From Nocardia sp. NBC_00416 (lineage in GTDB: Bacteria; Actinomycetota; Actinomycetes; Mycobacteriales; Mycobacteriaceae), in NCBI RefSeq assembly GCF_036032445.1, contig NZ_CP107932.1, positions 4,776,501 through 4,840,500 of the forward strand: a stretch of 64,000 bases of DNA, in the 5' to 3' direction. Positions within the stretch are counted from its first letter, which is position 1. Every line of letters begins with the position of its first letter. Of this stretch, positions 25,742 through 34,179 are shown in pieces. A program made the position numbers and the translations under genes. Below the pieces are notes generated by a model, which had not been told where the DNA came from, searched no databases, and was given only the letters and a program-made list of their open reading frames with translations.

Positions 25742-27031
25742 TCAGTGGAACTGGCCCTCTTCGGTGGAGCCCTTCAGCGCGGCCGTCGAGGTGTTGGGGT
25801 CGACGGTGGTGGCGATGGTGTCGAAGTAGCCGGCACCGACCTCACGCTGATGCTTGATGGCGGTGAAGCCACGCTCGGCGGCGGCCTTGAACTCGCGCTC
25901 CTGCAGGTCGACGAAGGCGGTCATACCCTCGCGGGCGTAGCCGTAGGCCAGGTCGAACATGCCGTAGTTGAGCGAGTGGAAGCCGGCCAGGGTGATGAAC
26001 TGGAACTTGAAGCCCATGGCGCCGAGTTCACGCTGGAACTTCGCGATGGTGGCGTCGTCCAGGTGCGCCTTCCAGTTGAAGGACGGCGAGCAGTTGTAGG
26101 CCAGCAGCTGGTCCGGGAACTCGCTGCGGACCGACTCGGCGAACTTGCGGGCGACCTCGAGGTCCGGCACGCCGGTTTCCATCCAGATGAGGTCGGCGTA
26201 CGGAGCGTAGGCCTTGGCACGCGCGATGCAGGGCTCGATGCCGTTCTTCACACCGAAGAAGCCTTCGGCGGTACGGGTGCCGTCGAGGAACTCACGGTCG
26301 CGCTCGTCCACATCGGAGGTGATGAGGGTGGCGGCTTCGGCGTCGGTGCGGGCGATGATCACCGAGGGGACCTCGGCGACGTCGGAGGCCAGGCGCGCGG
26401 AGGTCAGGGTGCGGATGTGCTGCTGGGTGGGGATGAGCACCTTGCCACCGAGGTGGCCGCACTTCTTCTCCGAGGCCAGCTGATCTTCCCAGTGCACACC
26501 GGCGGCGCCGGCGGCGATCATGGCCTTCTGCAGTTCGTAGGCGTTCAGCGCGCCACCGAAGCCGGCTTCGGCGTCGGCGACGATCGGGGCCAGCCAGTTC
26601 TCGATCGAGGTGTCGCCTTCGACCTTGGCGATCTCGTCGGCGCGCAGCAGCGCGTTGTTGATGCGGCGGACCACGGCGGGCACCGAGTTGGCCGGGTAGA
26701 GGCTCTGGTCGGGGTAGGTGTGACCGGAGAGGTTCGCGTCACCGGCGACCTGCCAGCCCGACAGGTAGATGGCTTTGAGGCCGGCGCGGACCTGCTGCAC
26801 CGCCATATTGCCGGTGAGGGCGCCCAGCGAGTTGATGTAGTCCTCGTTGTTCACCAGATCCCAGAGGATCTCCGAGCCACGCCGCGCGAGGGTCTGCTCT
26901 TCGACAACGGTGCCCTGCAGCTTCGTAACCTGCTCGGCGGTGTAGTTGCGGGTGACGCCCTTCCAGCGCGGGTTGGTGTCCCAATCCTGCTGGATTTCCT
27001 CGGCGGTCTTCGGGGTGCCGGTGGTCGACAT
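25742..27031 (-). CDS. aceA: Isocitrate lyase
   Basis: Isocitrate lyase splits isocitrate into glyoxylate and succinate, the first glyoxylate-shunt step needed for growth on acetate and fatty acids. The 429-residue product is of the short bacterial class. It carries the catalytic cysteine loop ASEKKCGHLGGKVLIPTQQH and the substrate/Mg region GDANLSGHTYPDQSLYP. It also has VADAEAGFGGALNAYEL, VIIARTDAEAA, and LLAYNCSPSFNWK. Start ATG 27031 has GGAG 9-10 nt upstream. RamB, which controls this gene in mycobacteria and corynebacteria, is encoded 3 kb away, and RamB-like sequences lie upstream. Confidence 0.97.
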   Translation of the reverse strand: MSTTGTPKTAEEIQQDWDTNPRWKGVTRNYTAEQVTKLQGTVVEEQTLARRGSEILWDLVNNEDYINSLGALTGNMAVQQVRAGLKAIYLSGWQVAGDANLSGHTYPDQSLYPANSVPAVVRRINNALLRADEIAKVEGDTSIENWLAPIVADAEAGFGGALNAYELQKAMIAAGAAGVHWEDQLASEKKCGHLGGKVLIPTQQHIRTLTSARLASDVAEVPSVIIARTDAEAATLITSDVDERDREFLDGTRTAEGFFGVKNGIEPCIARAKAYAPYADLIWMETGVPDLEVARKFAESVRSEFPDQLLAYNCSPSFNWKAHLDDATIAKFQRELGAMGFKFQFITLAGFHSLNYGMFDLAYGYAREGMTAFVDLQEREFKAAAERGFTAIKHQREVGAGYFDTIATTVDPNTSTAALKGSTEEGQFH

Positions 27032-27114
27032 CTTGCGACTCCACTTCCTTGTTCGGTCGGTCCGTCGGTCCGCGTCGACGAGGCGTTTCCGCGTCGCACT
27101 GCTGGGACGACGAT

Positions 27115-27242
27115 TTGCAGGCTTGCAATGCCCAGTGGGTGTACTTCCACACCATGACATACGGAGAAAACGTCGTCTACCTGTTGCTTCTGTGAATCTC
27201 AGCTAGGATCGGCAACACGTTTGTTAAGCCTGCAAAAGTTGC
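27115..27242 (-). promoter_or_regulatory. Candidate RamB-type sites upstream of aceA
   Basis: TTGCA-GGCT-TGCAA (27115-27128) lies about 85-100 bp before the aceA start, and TGCAAAAGTTGC (27231-27242) about 200 bp before it. Corynebacterial RamB sites are built around AACTTTGCAAA-like runs, and the second sequence resembles this on its reverse strand. The assignment is tentative. Confidence 0.4.
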
Positions 27243-27990
27243 CAGCACATAGCCACCGTTAATTCTACTCACGAGTAGCCCTGACATGGGGTTTTAGCGT
27301 AACGCTCGTACTGTTTTCGGTGGGGGCCGGGCGGGCGTGTATGCGTGACCCGACTTCATGCTTGTGAGCACCTTCATAACTGAGGTCACACGCCATCAGA
27401 TGTGAGCCGCATGACTGTGGTCGCTGGGCAGCACCTGGGGGGCAGTGGCCCGGGACTGAGAGCTGAGGACTGAGGACTGAGGACTGAGGACTGAGGACTG
27501 AGGACTGAGGACTGAGGCTCGCGGAGGTGGGGCGTGGGCTTGCCCGCGAGGGTGGGGGTGCGGACCGTCGGGCTGGATCGGGGGACCGCGGGGTCACGGG
27601 CCGGGTCCGGGGTGCCGTGCACGAGGCCGCCGTGCGCGGCGGGAAATCGTCTCGGCGATCTCCGAGGTGCACACGGTGGGGTCGGGTCACGGGGTCGGCC
27701 GAACAAGGCCCGCCCCACACGTCCGCGTGGAGTCCCCCTTGCCTCTCTTCCCGCCGCCGGGGAGAACAAGCCGCTGGTGAAGCCGCAGAATTTCACAATA
27801 TGCCCAGAAGGGGACTGTGTCGGCACACAACTCTTGGCCGATCATTCATGTACTCGTCCGACGAGATTTTCGCAGGCGTGCCAAATTCACATAGAACAGC
27901 GCTAGTGTGGCCGTCACGTGCGCGGTCATCGGTGACGGGTGCCGATGGTGAGCGCCTGCCCTCCGTCGCACGGTGGGATCGGAGCTGTTG
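27243..27990. other. Intergenic region between aceA and the XdhC-like gene
   Basis: Apart from the heptamer repeat at 27463-27517, I see no supported gene. The stretch 27530-27740 is G-rich and translates only into low-complexity Arg/Pro frames. The segment 27780-27900 is relatively AT-rich (for example TTTCACAATATGCCC) and may hold the promoter for the gene at 27991. Confidence 0.4.
27463..27517. repeat. Tandem heptamer repeat CTGAGGA, about 8 copies
   Basis: The heptamer CTGAGGA is repeated almost perfectly from 27463 to 27517, preceded by a near copy (GACTGAGAG). It lies in non-coding DNA upstream of aceA on one side and of the XdhC-like gene on the other. Such arrays change copy number by slippage. 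Confidence 0.9.
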
Positions 27991-28992
27991 ATGCGCGACA
28001 TCGTCGACGACCTGCTGCAGGTGTGGGGTTCGGGCCGGACCGGCGGGCTGGCCACCATCGTGCGCACGGGGGGACCAGTAGATATTCCGGTGGGGACGGC
28101 CATACTCGTGGACCCCGACGGAATGATCTACGGGACCATGGCGTCGACCGGCATAGAGGACACCGTCTACGAGTCGACTGTGCAATCGGCCCGGACCGGG
28201 CAACGCGCACTGCACCGGCTCACCGTGCCCGGCGGCGACAGATCCGACGAGGGCGGCATCATCGATGTGTTCACCGAGCCGTTCTCCCGTGGGCATTTCC
28301 CGGAATTCCCGACCATCGCCGCCGAAATCGCCGCGCACCGGCGGGTAACTGTTTTCACGGTCGTATGGAATCCGGAACCGGGAATGATCGGACAGCATCT
28401 GATCACCGATAAGCGGCACGCGACCGAATTGGTGTCGCTACCGCAATCCGATATCTTCGTCGCGTCCTTCGCCCCGCCCCCGCTGCTCGTCGTTTTCGGC
28501 GCGAATACCGTCACCGGGGCGCTCTCGGCGCAGGCCCAGCTGCTGGGTTACCGGGTCGCCATCTGCGATCCGCGGCCCACGTTCGCGGTGCCGGAATCCT
28601 TCCCCGGCGCCGAGGTGGTGTGCGATTGGCCGCACCGCTATCTGAACGTGCTGGTCTCCGAGGGAGAGATCGATGCCTCCACCGGGATCGTGCTGGCCTC
28701 CCACGATCCGCAGTTCGAGATCCCGCTGCTCACGGTGGCGCTGCGACTACCCGAGATGGGCTATATCGGCGCGGTCGGCTCACTCGTCTCCAGCGCCCGG
28801 CGCCTCGACGATCTCCGCGCCAGCGGGTTCGCCGAGGCGCAACTGGCTCGTCTGCATTCCCCGGCCGGAATGGATATCGGCGCGGCCACCGCCACCGAGA
28901 CAGCGCTCGCGGTGACCGCGGAAATGGTGGCTGCGCGCAACGGGCGGCTCGGCCGGATCACGGTCCCGTTCCCGGCGGAGGCGGCCATCTGA
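27991..28992 (+). CDS. XdhC/CoxI-family protein
   Basis: The product has 333 residues. The N-terminal XdhC/CoxI domain contains GLATIVRTGGPVDIPVGTAI. The C-terminal Rossmann domain starts LLVVFGANTVTGALSAQAQL and continues LGYRVAICDPRPTF and PEMGYIGAVGSLVSSARRLD. Relatives bind and sulfurate or deliver molybdenum cofactor for xanthine or CO dehydrogenases. No molybdoenzyme gene is nearby. ATG 27991 was chosen because GGAG lies 8 nt upstream; an in-frame GTG at 27973 is an alternative. Confidence 0.82.
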   Translation: MRDIVDDLLQVWGSGRTGGLATIVRTGGPVDIPVGTAILVDPDGMIYGTMASTGIEDTVYESTVQSARTGQRALHRLTVPGGDRSDEGGIIDVFTEPFSRGHFPEFPTIAAEIAAHRRVTVFTVVWNPEPGMIGQHLITDKRHATELVSLPQSDIFVASFAPPPLLVVFGANTVTGALSAQAQLLGYRVAICDPRPTFAVPESFPGAEVVCDWPHRYLNVLVSEGEIDASTGIVLASHDPQFEIPLLTVALRLPEMGYIGAVGSLVSSARRLDDLRASGFAEAQLARLHSPAGMDIGAATATETALAVTAEMVAARNGRLGRITVPFPAEAAI

Positions 28993-29098
28993 GCGCGACA
29001 CATCCGCGGCCGGCGCCGCTCGTGTGGCGACCGAAATCACCCCCGCGAACCAGCCGCCCGATCTTGCGCCGCGCCGCCACTCGTGGACAGTGGTTCTC

Positions 29099-30043
29099 GT
29101 GATCCTCACCGTGACAATGAATCCCGCCTACGATGTGACATACCGCGTGGAGAATTTCAGCCGCGGCCGAACGCATCGAGTTCGCTCGGTCGAGCAGCGT
29201 CTCGGCGGCAAGGGCATCAATGTCACCCGGGTGCTGAATCAGCTGGGTCGCTACGCCCGCGCCACCGGGTTCGCCGATCACGCCTTCGCCGCGGCCGCGG
29301 AGGCGGAGATGCCGGTGGATTTCGTCCACGCGCTGCCGTGGGTGCGGCGCACGGTGGTGATCAGCGAATCCGAGACCGGCACCGCGACCGCCCTGCGGGA
29401 ACCCGGCGCGCGCATTTCCAATCCGCACGCTTCCGAACAACTCGAGGTGCGGGTATCGGGCATGCTGGCGCATATTTCCGGCCTGGTGATCGCCGGATCA
29501 CTACCCGACGGCATCGATCCGGGGCTACCGGCCCGGATCGCCCATGCCGCCCTGGCCGCGAAAGTGCCCACGGTCTGCGACCTGCACGGACCGGCGCTGC
29601 GGATGGCCGCCCGGGTACCGGGGGTGGTGCTGCTGCCCAGTCTCGACGAATTCGAATCGCTCACCCACTGCCGTCCCGAAACCCCGGAGGCTCTGGTCAC
29701 CGCGACCCGGCCGCTGGTGGATCGCGGAGTGGGCGCCGTGATCATCACCCGGGGACCGCGGGGAATGGTGGCGGTCACCCCGGACGGTTCGTGGGAGGCA
29801 CGGCTGCCCGAACCCTTGACCGGAAACCCCACGGGCGCGGGCGATCCCGTAGCCGCCGCGGTCATCGCGGCCCTCGCCACCACGAACGCCCCGGATTGGC
29901 CGGCGATACTGGTCGACGCGGTCGCGACCTCGGCCGCCTCGGTGGTCATCCCGGTCGCCGGGGAGATCGATCGACGACTGCGTGGCCACCTGGCGCCCAC
30001 CGTGGTGATCACCGAACTCGAAAAACCGGATACAGACCGGTGA
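29099..30043 (+). CDS. PfkB-family sugar kinase (1-phosphofructokinase-like)
   Basis: The product has about 314 residues. It opens LTVTMNPAYDVTYRVENF and has the substrate motif GGKGINVTRVLNQLG (about 38-52). Near the end is the PfkB signature GNPTGAGDPVAAAV, whose GAGD aspartate is the catalytic base. The N-terminus resembles 1-phosphofructokinase and tagatose-6-phosphate kinase. No phosphotransferase genes adjoin it, so the sugar phosphate is uncertain. GTG 29099 places the protein start at the first family strand; longer in-frame starts exist at 29090 and 29024. Confidence 0.83.
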   Translation: MILTVTMNPAYDVTYRVENFSRGRTHRVRSVEQRLGGKGINVTRVLNQLGRYARATGFADHAFAAAAEAEMPVDFVHALPWVRRTVVISESETGTATALREPGARISNPHASEQLEVRVSGMLAHISGLVIAGSLPDGIDPGLPARIAHAALAAKVPTVCDLHGPALRMAARVPGVVLLPSLDEFESLTHCRPETPEALVTATRPLVDRGVGAVIITRGPRGMVAVTPDGSWEARLPEPLTGNPTGAGDPVAAAVIAALATTNAPDWPAILVDAVATSAASVVIPVAGEIDRRLRGHLAPTVVITELEKPDTDR

Positions 30044-30076
30044 ACCCGCCTACGCCAGAAACCAGTGCCGCGGAAC

Positions 30077-31483
30077 TCATTTCAGGACATACGGCGATAC
30101 CGAACTCCGGTGTTCGCTGATATCCAGGGTTTTCCCGAGCGGCGGGAAGGCGCGCTGCGGACAATTGGCACGATCGCACACCCGGCAGCCCGCGCCGATC
30201 GGAGTCGCGTTGGCCTCCCCCAGATCTATCCCGTCCGCGTACACCACCCGCGCCGCGTGCCGGATCTCACAGCCCAGTCCGATCGCGAACGTTTTGCTCG
30301 GCTGCCCGAACCGGGTCGCCCGGCGTTCGACAGTGCGGGCCACCCACAGGTATTTCCGGCCGTCCGGCATCTGGGCGATCTGCGTCATGATCTTCCCTGG
30401 ATACGCGAATGTCTCGTATACGTTCCACAGCGGGCAGGTGCCGCCGCTGGAGGAGAAATGGAACCCGGTGGCGGATTGCCGTTTCGACATATTCCCGGCC
30501 CGGTCGACCCGGACGAACGAGAACGGCACCCCGCGCAGTTCGGGCCGCTGCAGCGTGGACAGACGATGGCAGATGGTCTCGTAGCTCTGGGCGAAGAACG
30601 CCGACAACCGCTCGATGTCGTACCGGAAATCCTCGGCCACCTCGTGGAAGTAGGTGTAGGGCAGCACGGTGGCGGCGGCGAAGTAATTGGACAGGCCCAG
30701 CATGGCGAGCTTGCGCGCGTCCGGGCCGGAGAAGTTCCCTTCCTCCACCAGTTTGTCCAGTAGCCGGTCGCATTCGAAATAGGCCAGTTCGGCGGCCAAT
30801 TTGAACAACCGTTGCCCGCCGGACAGATGTGGCGCGATCTCGAGCACCTGGTGTTCGGGGTCGTACCGGTGCAGGACGCCCTCACCGAGATCGATCCGTT
30901 CCACGATCCGCACACCGTGAGTGCGCAGCACCTTCGGGATCTCGCTGTGCGCGTCGCCGTTGTGGAAGCGGATCCGGTTGGCCAGCTCTTCGGCGGCGGT
31001 ATCGAGTTCGTGGATGTAGTTCTGGCGCTGGTAGAAGTAGTCGCGCACTTCCTCGTGCGGTTTGCTGATCGTGGCGCTGCCCGCGCCGTCGGCGAACCGG
31101 TCCTCGGTGGCCGCGGCCAGCTGGGCACTGGTGTTGCGGTAGCGGTTGTGCATATTGACCAGAGCCCGGGCCATGCTCGGATGCGCCGACACCATCTCCG
31201 CGATCTCCCGGGCGTCGGCTTCGATGGCCAGCTCCTGGTCCATCACCACTTCTTGCAGTTCAGCGATGAGCCGGGTGTCGTCCTGCGGGGAGAAGAAGGT
31301 CGCTTCGACCCCGAATACCTCACTGATCCGCAGCAGTACCGGCACGGTGAGCGGTCTGACATCGTGCTCGATCTGGTTGAGGTAGCTGGCCGATATCTCC
31401 AGTTGCTGGGCCAGCGCCACCTGGCTCAGCCCGCGTTCGGTACGTAATTGCCGCAGCCGGGCGCCGACATAAGTCTTGGCCAT
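30077..31483 (-). CDS. ramB: RamB-type transcriptional regulator of acetate/glyoxylate metabolism
   Basis: The product has 468 residues. An XRE helix-turn-helix fills residues 8-62 (GLSQVALAQQLEISASYLNQ). The long central region corresponds to the IrrE/DUF955-like part, although no HExxH motif is visible. The C-terminal ScfR-type region has SKRQSATGFHFSSSGGTCPL and the cysteine cluster CRVCDRANCPQRAFPP. In corynebacteria and M. tuberculosis RamB represses aceA and related genes. It is encoded downstream of the pitA/DUF3349 genes on the same strand, and convergent with the pfkB-like gene. Confidence 0.9.
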   Translation of the reverse strand: MAKTYVGARLRQLRTERGLSQVALAQQLEISASYLNQIEHDVRPLTVPVLLRISEVFGVEATFFSPQDDTRLIAELQEVVMDQELAIEADAREIAEMVSAHPSMARALVNMHNRYRNTSAQLAAATEDRFADGAGSATISKPHEEVRDYFYQRQNYIHELDTAAEELANRIRFHNGDAHSEIPKVLRTHGVRIVERIDLGEGVLHRYDPEHQVLEIAPHLSGGQRLFKLAAELAYFECDRLLDKLVEEGNFSGPDARKLAMLGLSNYFAAATVLPYTYFHEVAEDFRYDIERLSAFFAQSYETICHRLSTLQRPELRGVPFSFVRVDRAGNMSKRQSATGFHFSSSGGTCPLWNVYETFAYPGKIMTQIAQMPDGRKYLWVARTVERRATRFGQPSKTFAIGLGCEIRHAARVVYADGIDLGEANATPIGAGCRVCDRANCPQRAFPPLGKTLDISEHRSSVSPYVLK

Positions 31484-31551
31484 GCGTCCAGTTTAGGGGG
31501 CGTTCGCACGATGCGATATCAGGGTTAGCAAGAATTGCACAGAGGGCGGAG

Positions 31552-31839
31552 TCAGTCCGATTCCATGGGCCAACTCGGTGGATCCATATGCGACAGCACC
31601 CGCCGCAGATCGACCTCGGACGGCATCTCGTCGGTGATCCCGAGGATCATCACCTCGATATCGGTCGGGCTGACCGACCGGATCGGCGAGTTCAGCACCT
31701 CGGCCGCGATATGCCGGACCTCCTGATCGGTGAGCCGACGCCGCAACAGGGCGACCAAGGGGATGTAATCGGATTCCGGGACGCCCTCGGGGTACCCGCG
31801 GCGCAGCCATTCGACGATCGAGCGGAGGACATGGGGCAC
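31552..31839 (-). CDS. DUF3349 family protein, second copy
   Basis: The product has 95 residues, is soluble and acidic. It shows the DUF3349 pattern RSIVEWLRRGYPEGVPESDY, IPLVALLRRRLTDQEV, a mid helix, and TDIEVMILGITDEMPSEVDL, a late helix-strand region. The function is unknown. GTG 31839 follows the stop of the upstream paralogue by 2 nt, with GAGGA about 9 nt before it. Mycobacteria keep a DUF3349 gene beside pitA (Rv0543c), so the linkage is conserved; the duplication here is an extra. Confidence 0.82.
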   Translation of the reverse strand: MPHVLRSIVEWLRRGYPEGVPESDYIPLVALLRRRLTDQEVRHIAAEVLNSPIRSVSPTDIEVMILGITDEMPSEVDLRRVLSHMDPPSWPMESD

Positions 31840-31841
31840 CG

Positions 31842-32195
31842 TCAGCGGTCCTCGTCCGACTGCGCGATCTCGGCCAACGGCGAGGCCAGCGGCCAGCCGC
31901 CGGCGGCCAGATGTGACGCCACCCTGGCGATGTCCTCCGGACCGGCCTGTTCGCGGGCGTAGCGGCTGACGGCGGCTTCGACCTCGTCGTGGGTGATCTC
32001 CCCGTCACCACGGTCGTACACCAGCTCTTCGGCTACCAGCACCACCTCGTACTCGGTCAGATCCCGGTGCAGCACAGCGAACAGCGCCACATAGTCCGAC
32101 TGCGGCACTCCCTGGGGATATCCGGCCCGCAACCACGCGAGCACCCGGGTCAGCAGACCCGACCGTTCCGGTGGCAGCCCACTTCCGGTGGCCAT
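31842..32195 (-). CDS. DUF3349 family protein, first copy
   Basis: This 117-residue paralogue of the downstream gene has LTRVLAWLRAGYPQGVPQSDY, ALFAVLHRDLTEYEV and GEITHDEVEAAVSRY. It has a longer N-terminus and a C-terminal extension (VASHLAAGGWPLASP). The two copies share the same helix order but are well diverged. It starts 1 nt after the stop of the membrane protein gene, so the unit pitA - mini-ORFs - membrane protein - DUF3349 - DUF3349 is tightly packed and probably one operon. The function is unknown. Confidence 0.82.
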   Translation of the reverse strand: MATGSGLPPERSGLLTRVLAWLRAGYPQGVPQSDYVALFAVLHRDLTEYEVVLVAEELVYDRGDGEITHDEVEAAVSRYAREQAGPEDIARVASHLAAGGWPLASPLAEIAQSDEDR

Positions 32196-32196
32196 C

Positions 32197-32478
32197 TCAG
32201 GCCTGCCCGAACAGATGGATCCCGAACCGGTGCGCGAGGAACGCCTTGGCCACGAACAGCACCCCGGCGATCACCACGGCAACCACGGCGAACAGGCAGG
32301 TGTAGGCGCCGACCCGGGCCACCGCGCGCCGCCTTACCGAACCATCCGGGGCCACCGTCTCCGAGAGCGACCACAACCGCACACCGAATGCGAACACCAT
32401 CGGCAGGCCGGCCCCCAGGACCAGTGCCGCCAGCGTCACCTGCCCGAGTGATCTCAGATTCGTCAGAACCGTGACCAT
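32197..32478 (-). CDS. Small membrane protein in the pitA operon
   Basis: The product has 93 residues and two clear membrane segments: VTLAALVLGAGLPMVFAFGV (about 13-32) and ARVGAYTCLFAVVAVVIAGVLF (about 56-77). A basic loop lies between them. It matches the position of the M. tuberculosis Rv0544c membrane protein between DUF3349 and pitA. ATG 32478 was chosen because GGAGG sits 4 nt upstream, though this Shine-Dalgarno is itself part of the 68-bp repeat. The last mini-ORF of the repeat overlaps this start by 16 nt, so its translation may depend on that upstream reading. Confidence 0.75.
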   Translation of the reverse strand: MVTVLTNLRSLGQVTLAALVLGAGLPMVFAFGVRLWSLSETVAPDGSVRRRAVARVGAYTCLFAVVAVVIAGVLFVAKAFLAHRFGIHLFGQA

Positions 32479-32750
32479 GGAGCCTCCATCGAACTCGGTA
32501 CATGCGGCCCGCGGAGGCCGCAGCGAAGGCGGAGGTACCGCATCATGAAGCCTCCAACGAACTCGGCACATGCGGCCCGCGGAGGCCGCAGCGAAGGCGG
32601 AGGTACCGCATCATGAAGCCTCCAACGAACTCGGCACATGCGGCCCGCGGAGGCCGCAGCGAAGGCGGAGGTACCGCATCATGAAGCCTCCAACGAACTC
32701 GGCACATGCGGCCCGCGGAGGCCGCAGCGAAGGCGGAGGTATCGCATCAT
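32463..32750 (-). other. Chain of four coupled mini-ORFs between pitA and the membrane protein gene
   Basis: On the minus strand four ORFs start at 32750, 32682, 32614 and 32546, each with ATGATG. The first three encode the same 23-residue peptide, MMRYLRLRCGL followed by RGPHVPSSLEAS. Each ends TCATGA, so every stop overlaps the next start as ATGA, and each start after the first has GGAGG shortly upstream. The pitA stop overlaps the first start in the same way. The fourth continues as SSMEAPWSRF and stops at 32463, inside the membrane protein gene. Whether these peptides are made is unknown; the frame logic is seen directly. Confidence 0.45.
32479..32750. repeat. Four tandem 68-bp repeats
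   Basis: Units are 32479-32546, 32547-32614, 32615-32682 and 32683-32750. Units 2 and 3 are identical, unit 4 differs at one base, and unit 1 differs at three. Each unit contains CATGCGGCCCGCGGAGGCCG and ends GGTACCGCATCAT (GGTATCGCATCAT in unit 4). There are no spacers, so this is not a CRISPR array. Near identity indicates recent expansion. Confidence 0.97.
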
Positions 32751-33961
32751 GCCTCCTCGGACGTGGACCCTGCGACCGGCGGCTGCTGCACGGGCTGGAT
32801 ATGGGCCGCCCCGGGATCGGCCGCGGGGGGATCGTTGACATTACCGCTGGACACCTTGTCCTGCAGCGAACGCCGATAGATCAGGGTCGCCAGCGCGATG
32901 AGCAGCGCGAAGACCACCAGCACTCCCGCCAGCCCGCCGATGTAGTACGCGATCACCCAGCAGACTGCGCCGACGATCCCGGCGGCAGGCAGGGTCAGCA
33001 GCCAGGCCACGACCATCCGCCCCATGACTCCCCAGCGCACCTCCGCGCCCCTGCCGAGGCCGGAGCCCAGGATCGCGCCGGTGACCGTCTGGGTCGTCGA
33101 CAGCGGCAGCCCGAAATGCGCGGAGGTCAGAATGATCGCCGCCGAGGACGATTCCGCCGCCAGGCCCTGCGGCGAATCGATGTCGACCAGTCTCTTGCCG
33201 AGCGTGCGGATGATCCGCCAGCCACCGAGATAGGTCCCGGCGGCGATCGCGCAGGCGCACGCGGCCATCACCCACAGCGGCATCGACGAGTCCGGGCCGA
33301 GCTCACCGTAGGCGACCAGGGCCAGGAAGATGACACCCATCGTCTTCTGAGCGTCATTGGTGCCGTGCGCCAGCGATACCAGCGACGCCGAGCCGACCTG
33401 CCCCCACCGGAACCCGGTGGTCACCTTGTCCGGATCGGCGCCCCGGGTGATCCGGTACACCGACCAGGTCCCGATGGTGGCCACCAGACCGGCGACGATC
33501 GGCGCCAGCAGAGCCGGGATCACGATCTTGTTGATCACCCCGCCGTCGTCGGAGATCCACACCACGCCGCTCCATCCGAGCGACGCCATGGTTGCGCCGA
33601 TCAATCCCCCGAACAGCGCGTGCGATGAACTGGACGGGAGCCCGAACAGCCAGGTGAGCAGGTTCCAGAGGATGCCGCCGACCAGTCCGGCGTAGACGAT
33701 GATGAGCAGGTCGTGCCCGGATACCTCGTTCAATCGCACGATTCCCTCGGCCACCGTCGCCGCCACCGCCACCGACAGGAACGCACCCACCAGATTGAGG
33801 AACGCGGACAACGCGACCGCGACTCTGGGGCGCAATGCTCCGGTGGCGATGGAGGTCGCCATGGCATTGGCCGTGTCGTGGAAACCATTCGTGAAGTCGA
33901 AAGCCAACGCCGTGACAATGACGACCAGAAGAATCAGCAGCTCAACCGTCACGCCTTGCAT
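32747..33961 (-). CDS. pitA: PiT-family inorganic phosphate transporter
   Basis: This low-affinity phosphate permease (probably metal-phosphate/H+ symport) has 404 residues and about ten membrane helices. The two duplicated PiT signatures are present: TNGFHDTANAMATSIATGAL at residues 24-43, and SLAHGTNDAQKTMGVIFLAL near 213. FGLPSSSSHALFGGLIGA and GLPLSTTQTVTGAILGSGLG are the second conserved pair. The C-terminal tail is proline-rich and cytoplasmic. ATG 33961 lacks a clear Shine-Dalgarno; GTG 33952 is an alternative. Its stop overlaps the first mini-ORF of the 68-bp repeat. Confidence 0.93.
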   Translation of the reverse strand: MQGVTVELLILLVVIVTALAFDFTNGFHDTANAMATSIATGALRPRVAVALSAFLNLVGAFLSVAVAATVAEGIVRLNEVSGHDLLIIVYAGLVGGILWNLLTWLFGLPSSSSHALFGGLIGATMASLGWSGVVWISDDGGVINKIVIPALLAPIVAGLVATIGTWSVYRITRGADPDKVTTGFRWGQVGSASLVSLAHGTNDAQKTMGVIFLALVAYGELGPDSSMPLWVMAACACAIAAGTYLGGWRIIRTLGKRLVDIDSPQGLAAESSSAAIILTSAHFGLPLSTTQTVTGAILGSGLGRGAEVRWGVMGRMVVAWLLTLPAAGIVGAVCWVIAYYIGGLAGVLVVFALLIALATLIYRRSLQDKVSSGNVNDPPAADPGAAHIQPVQQPPVAGSTSEEA

Positions 33962-34179
33962 TGTGCGTCATCGGTGGCACCGCCCCGGCGGGCGGGATCG
34001 CATGGTTGCGAAAATGTGTCGATCACCTGTGGGAACCCGGCCGGTGTCGATCGCCGGCCAGACGGTCGCCGCCGCCCTCGGCGGCGGTGGTTCACCCGGG
34101 CGCGCGAACCGGCCTCCCAGCTGACCACAGCCGCCGGGAGGCCGCCCATCGGCCGCGGCCCCCGCGGGCCGTGATCAGG

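Noticed and set aside
25310..27157. A 615-codon plus-strand frame opposite aceA
   Set aside because: Antisense shadow with Gly/Val/Asp repeats; aceA on the minus strand is certain.
27266..27826. Minus-strand frames spanning the heptamer repeat
   Set aside because: They translate into Ser/Pro/Gln low-complexity repeats imposed by the heptamer and Arg/Pro shadow sequence, with no ribosome site.
32479..32750. CRISPR array
   Set aside because: The 68-bp units are contiguous and nearly identical, with no variable spacers.
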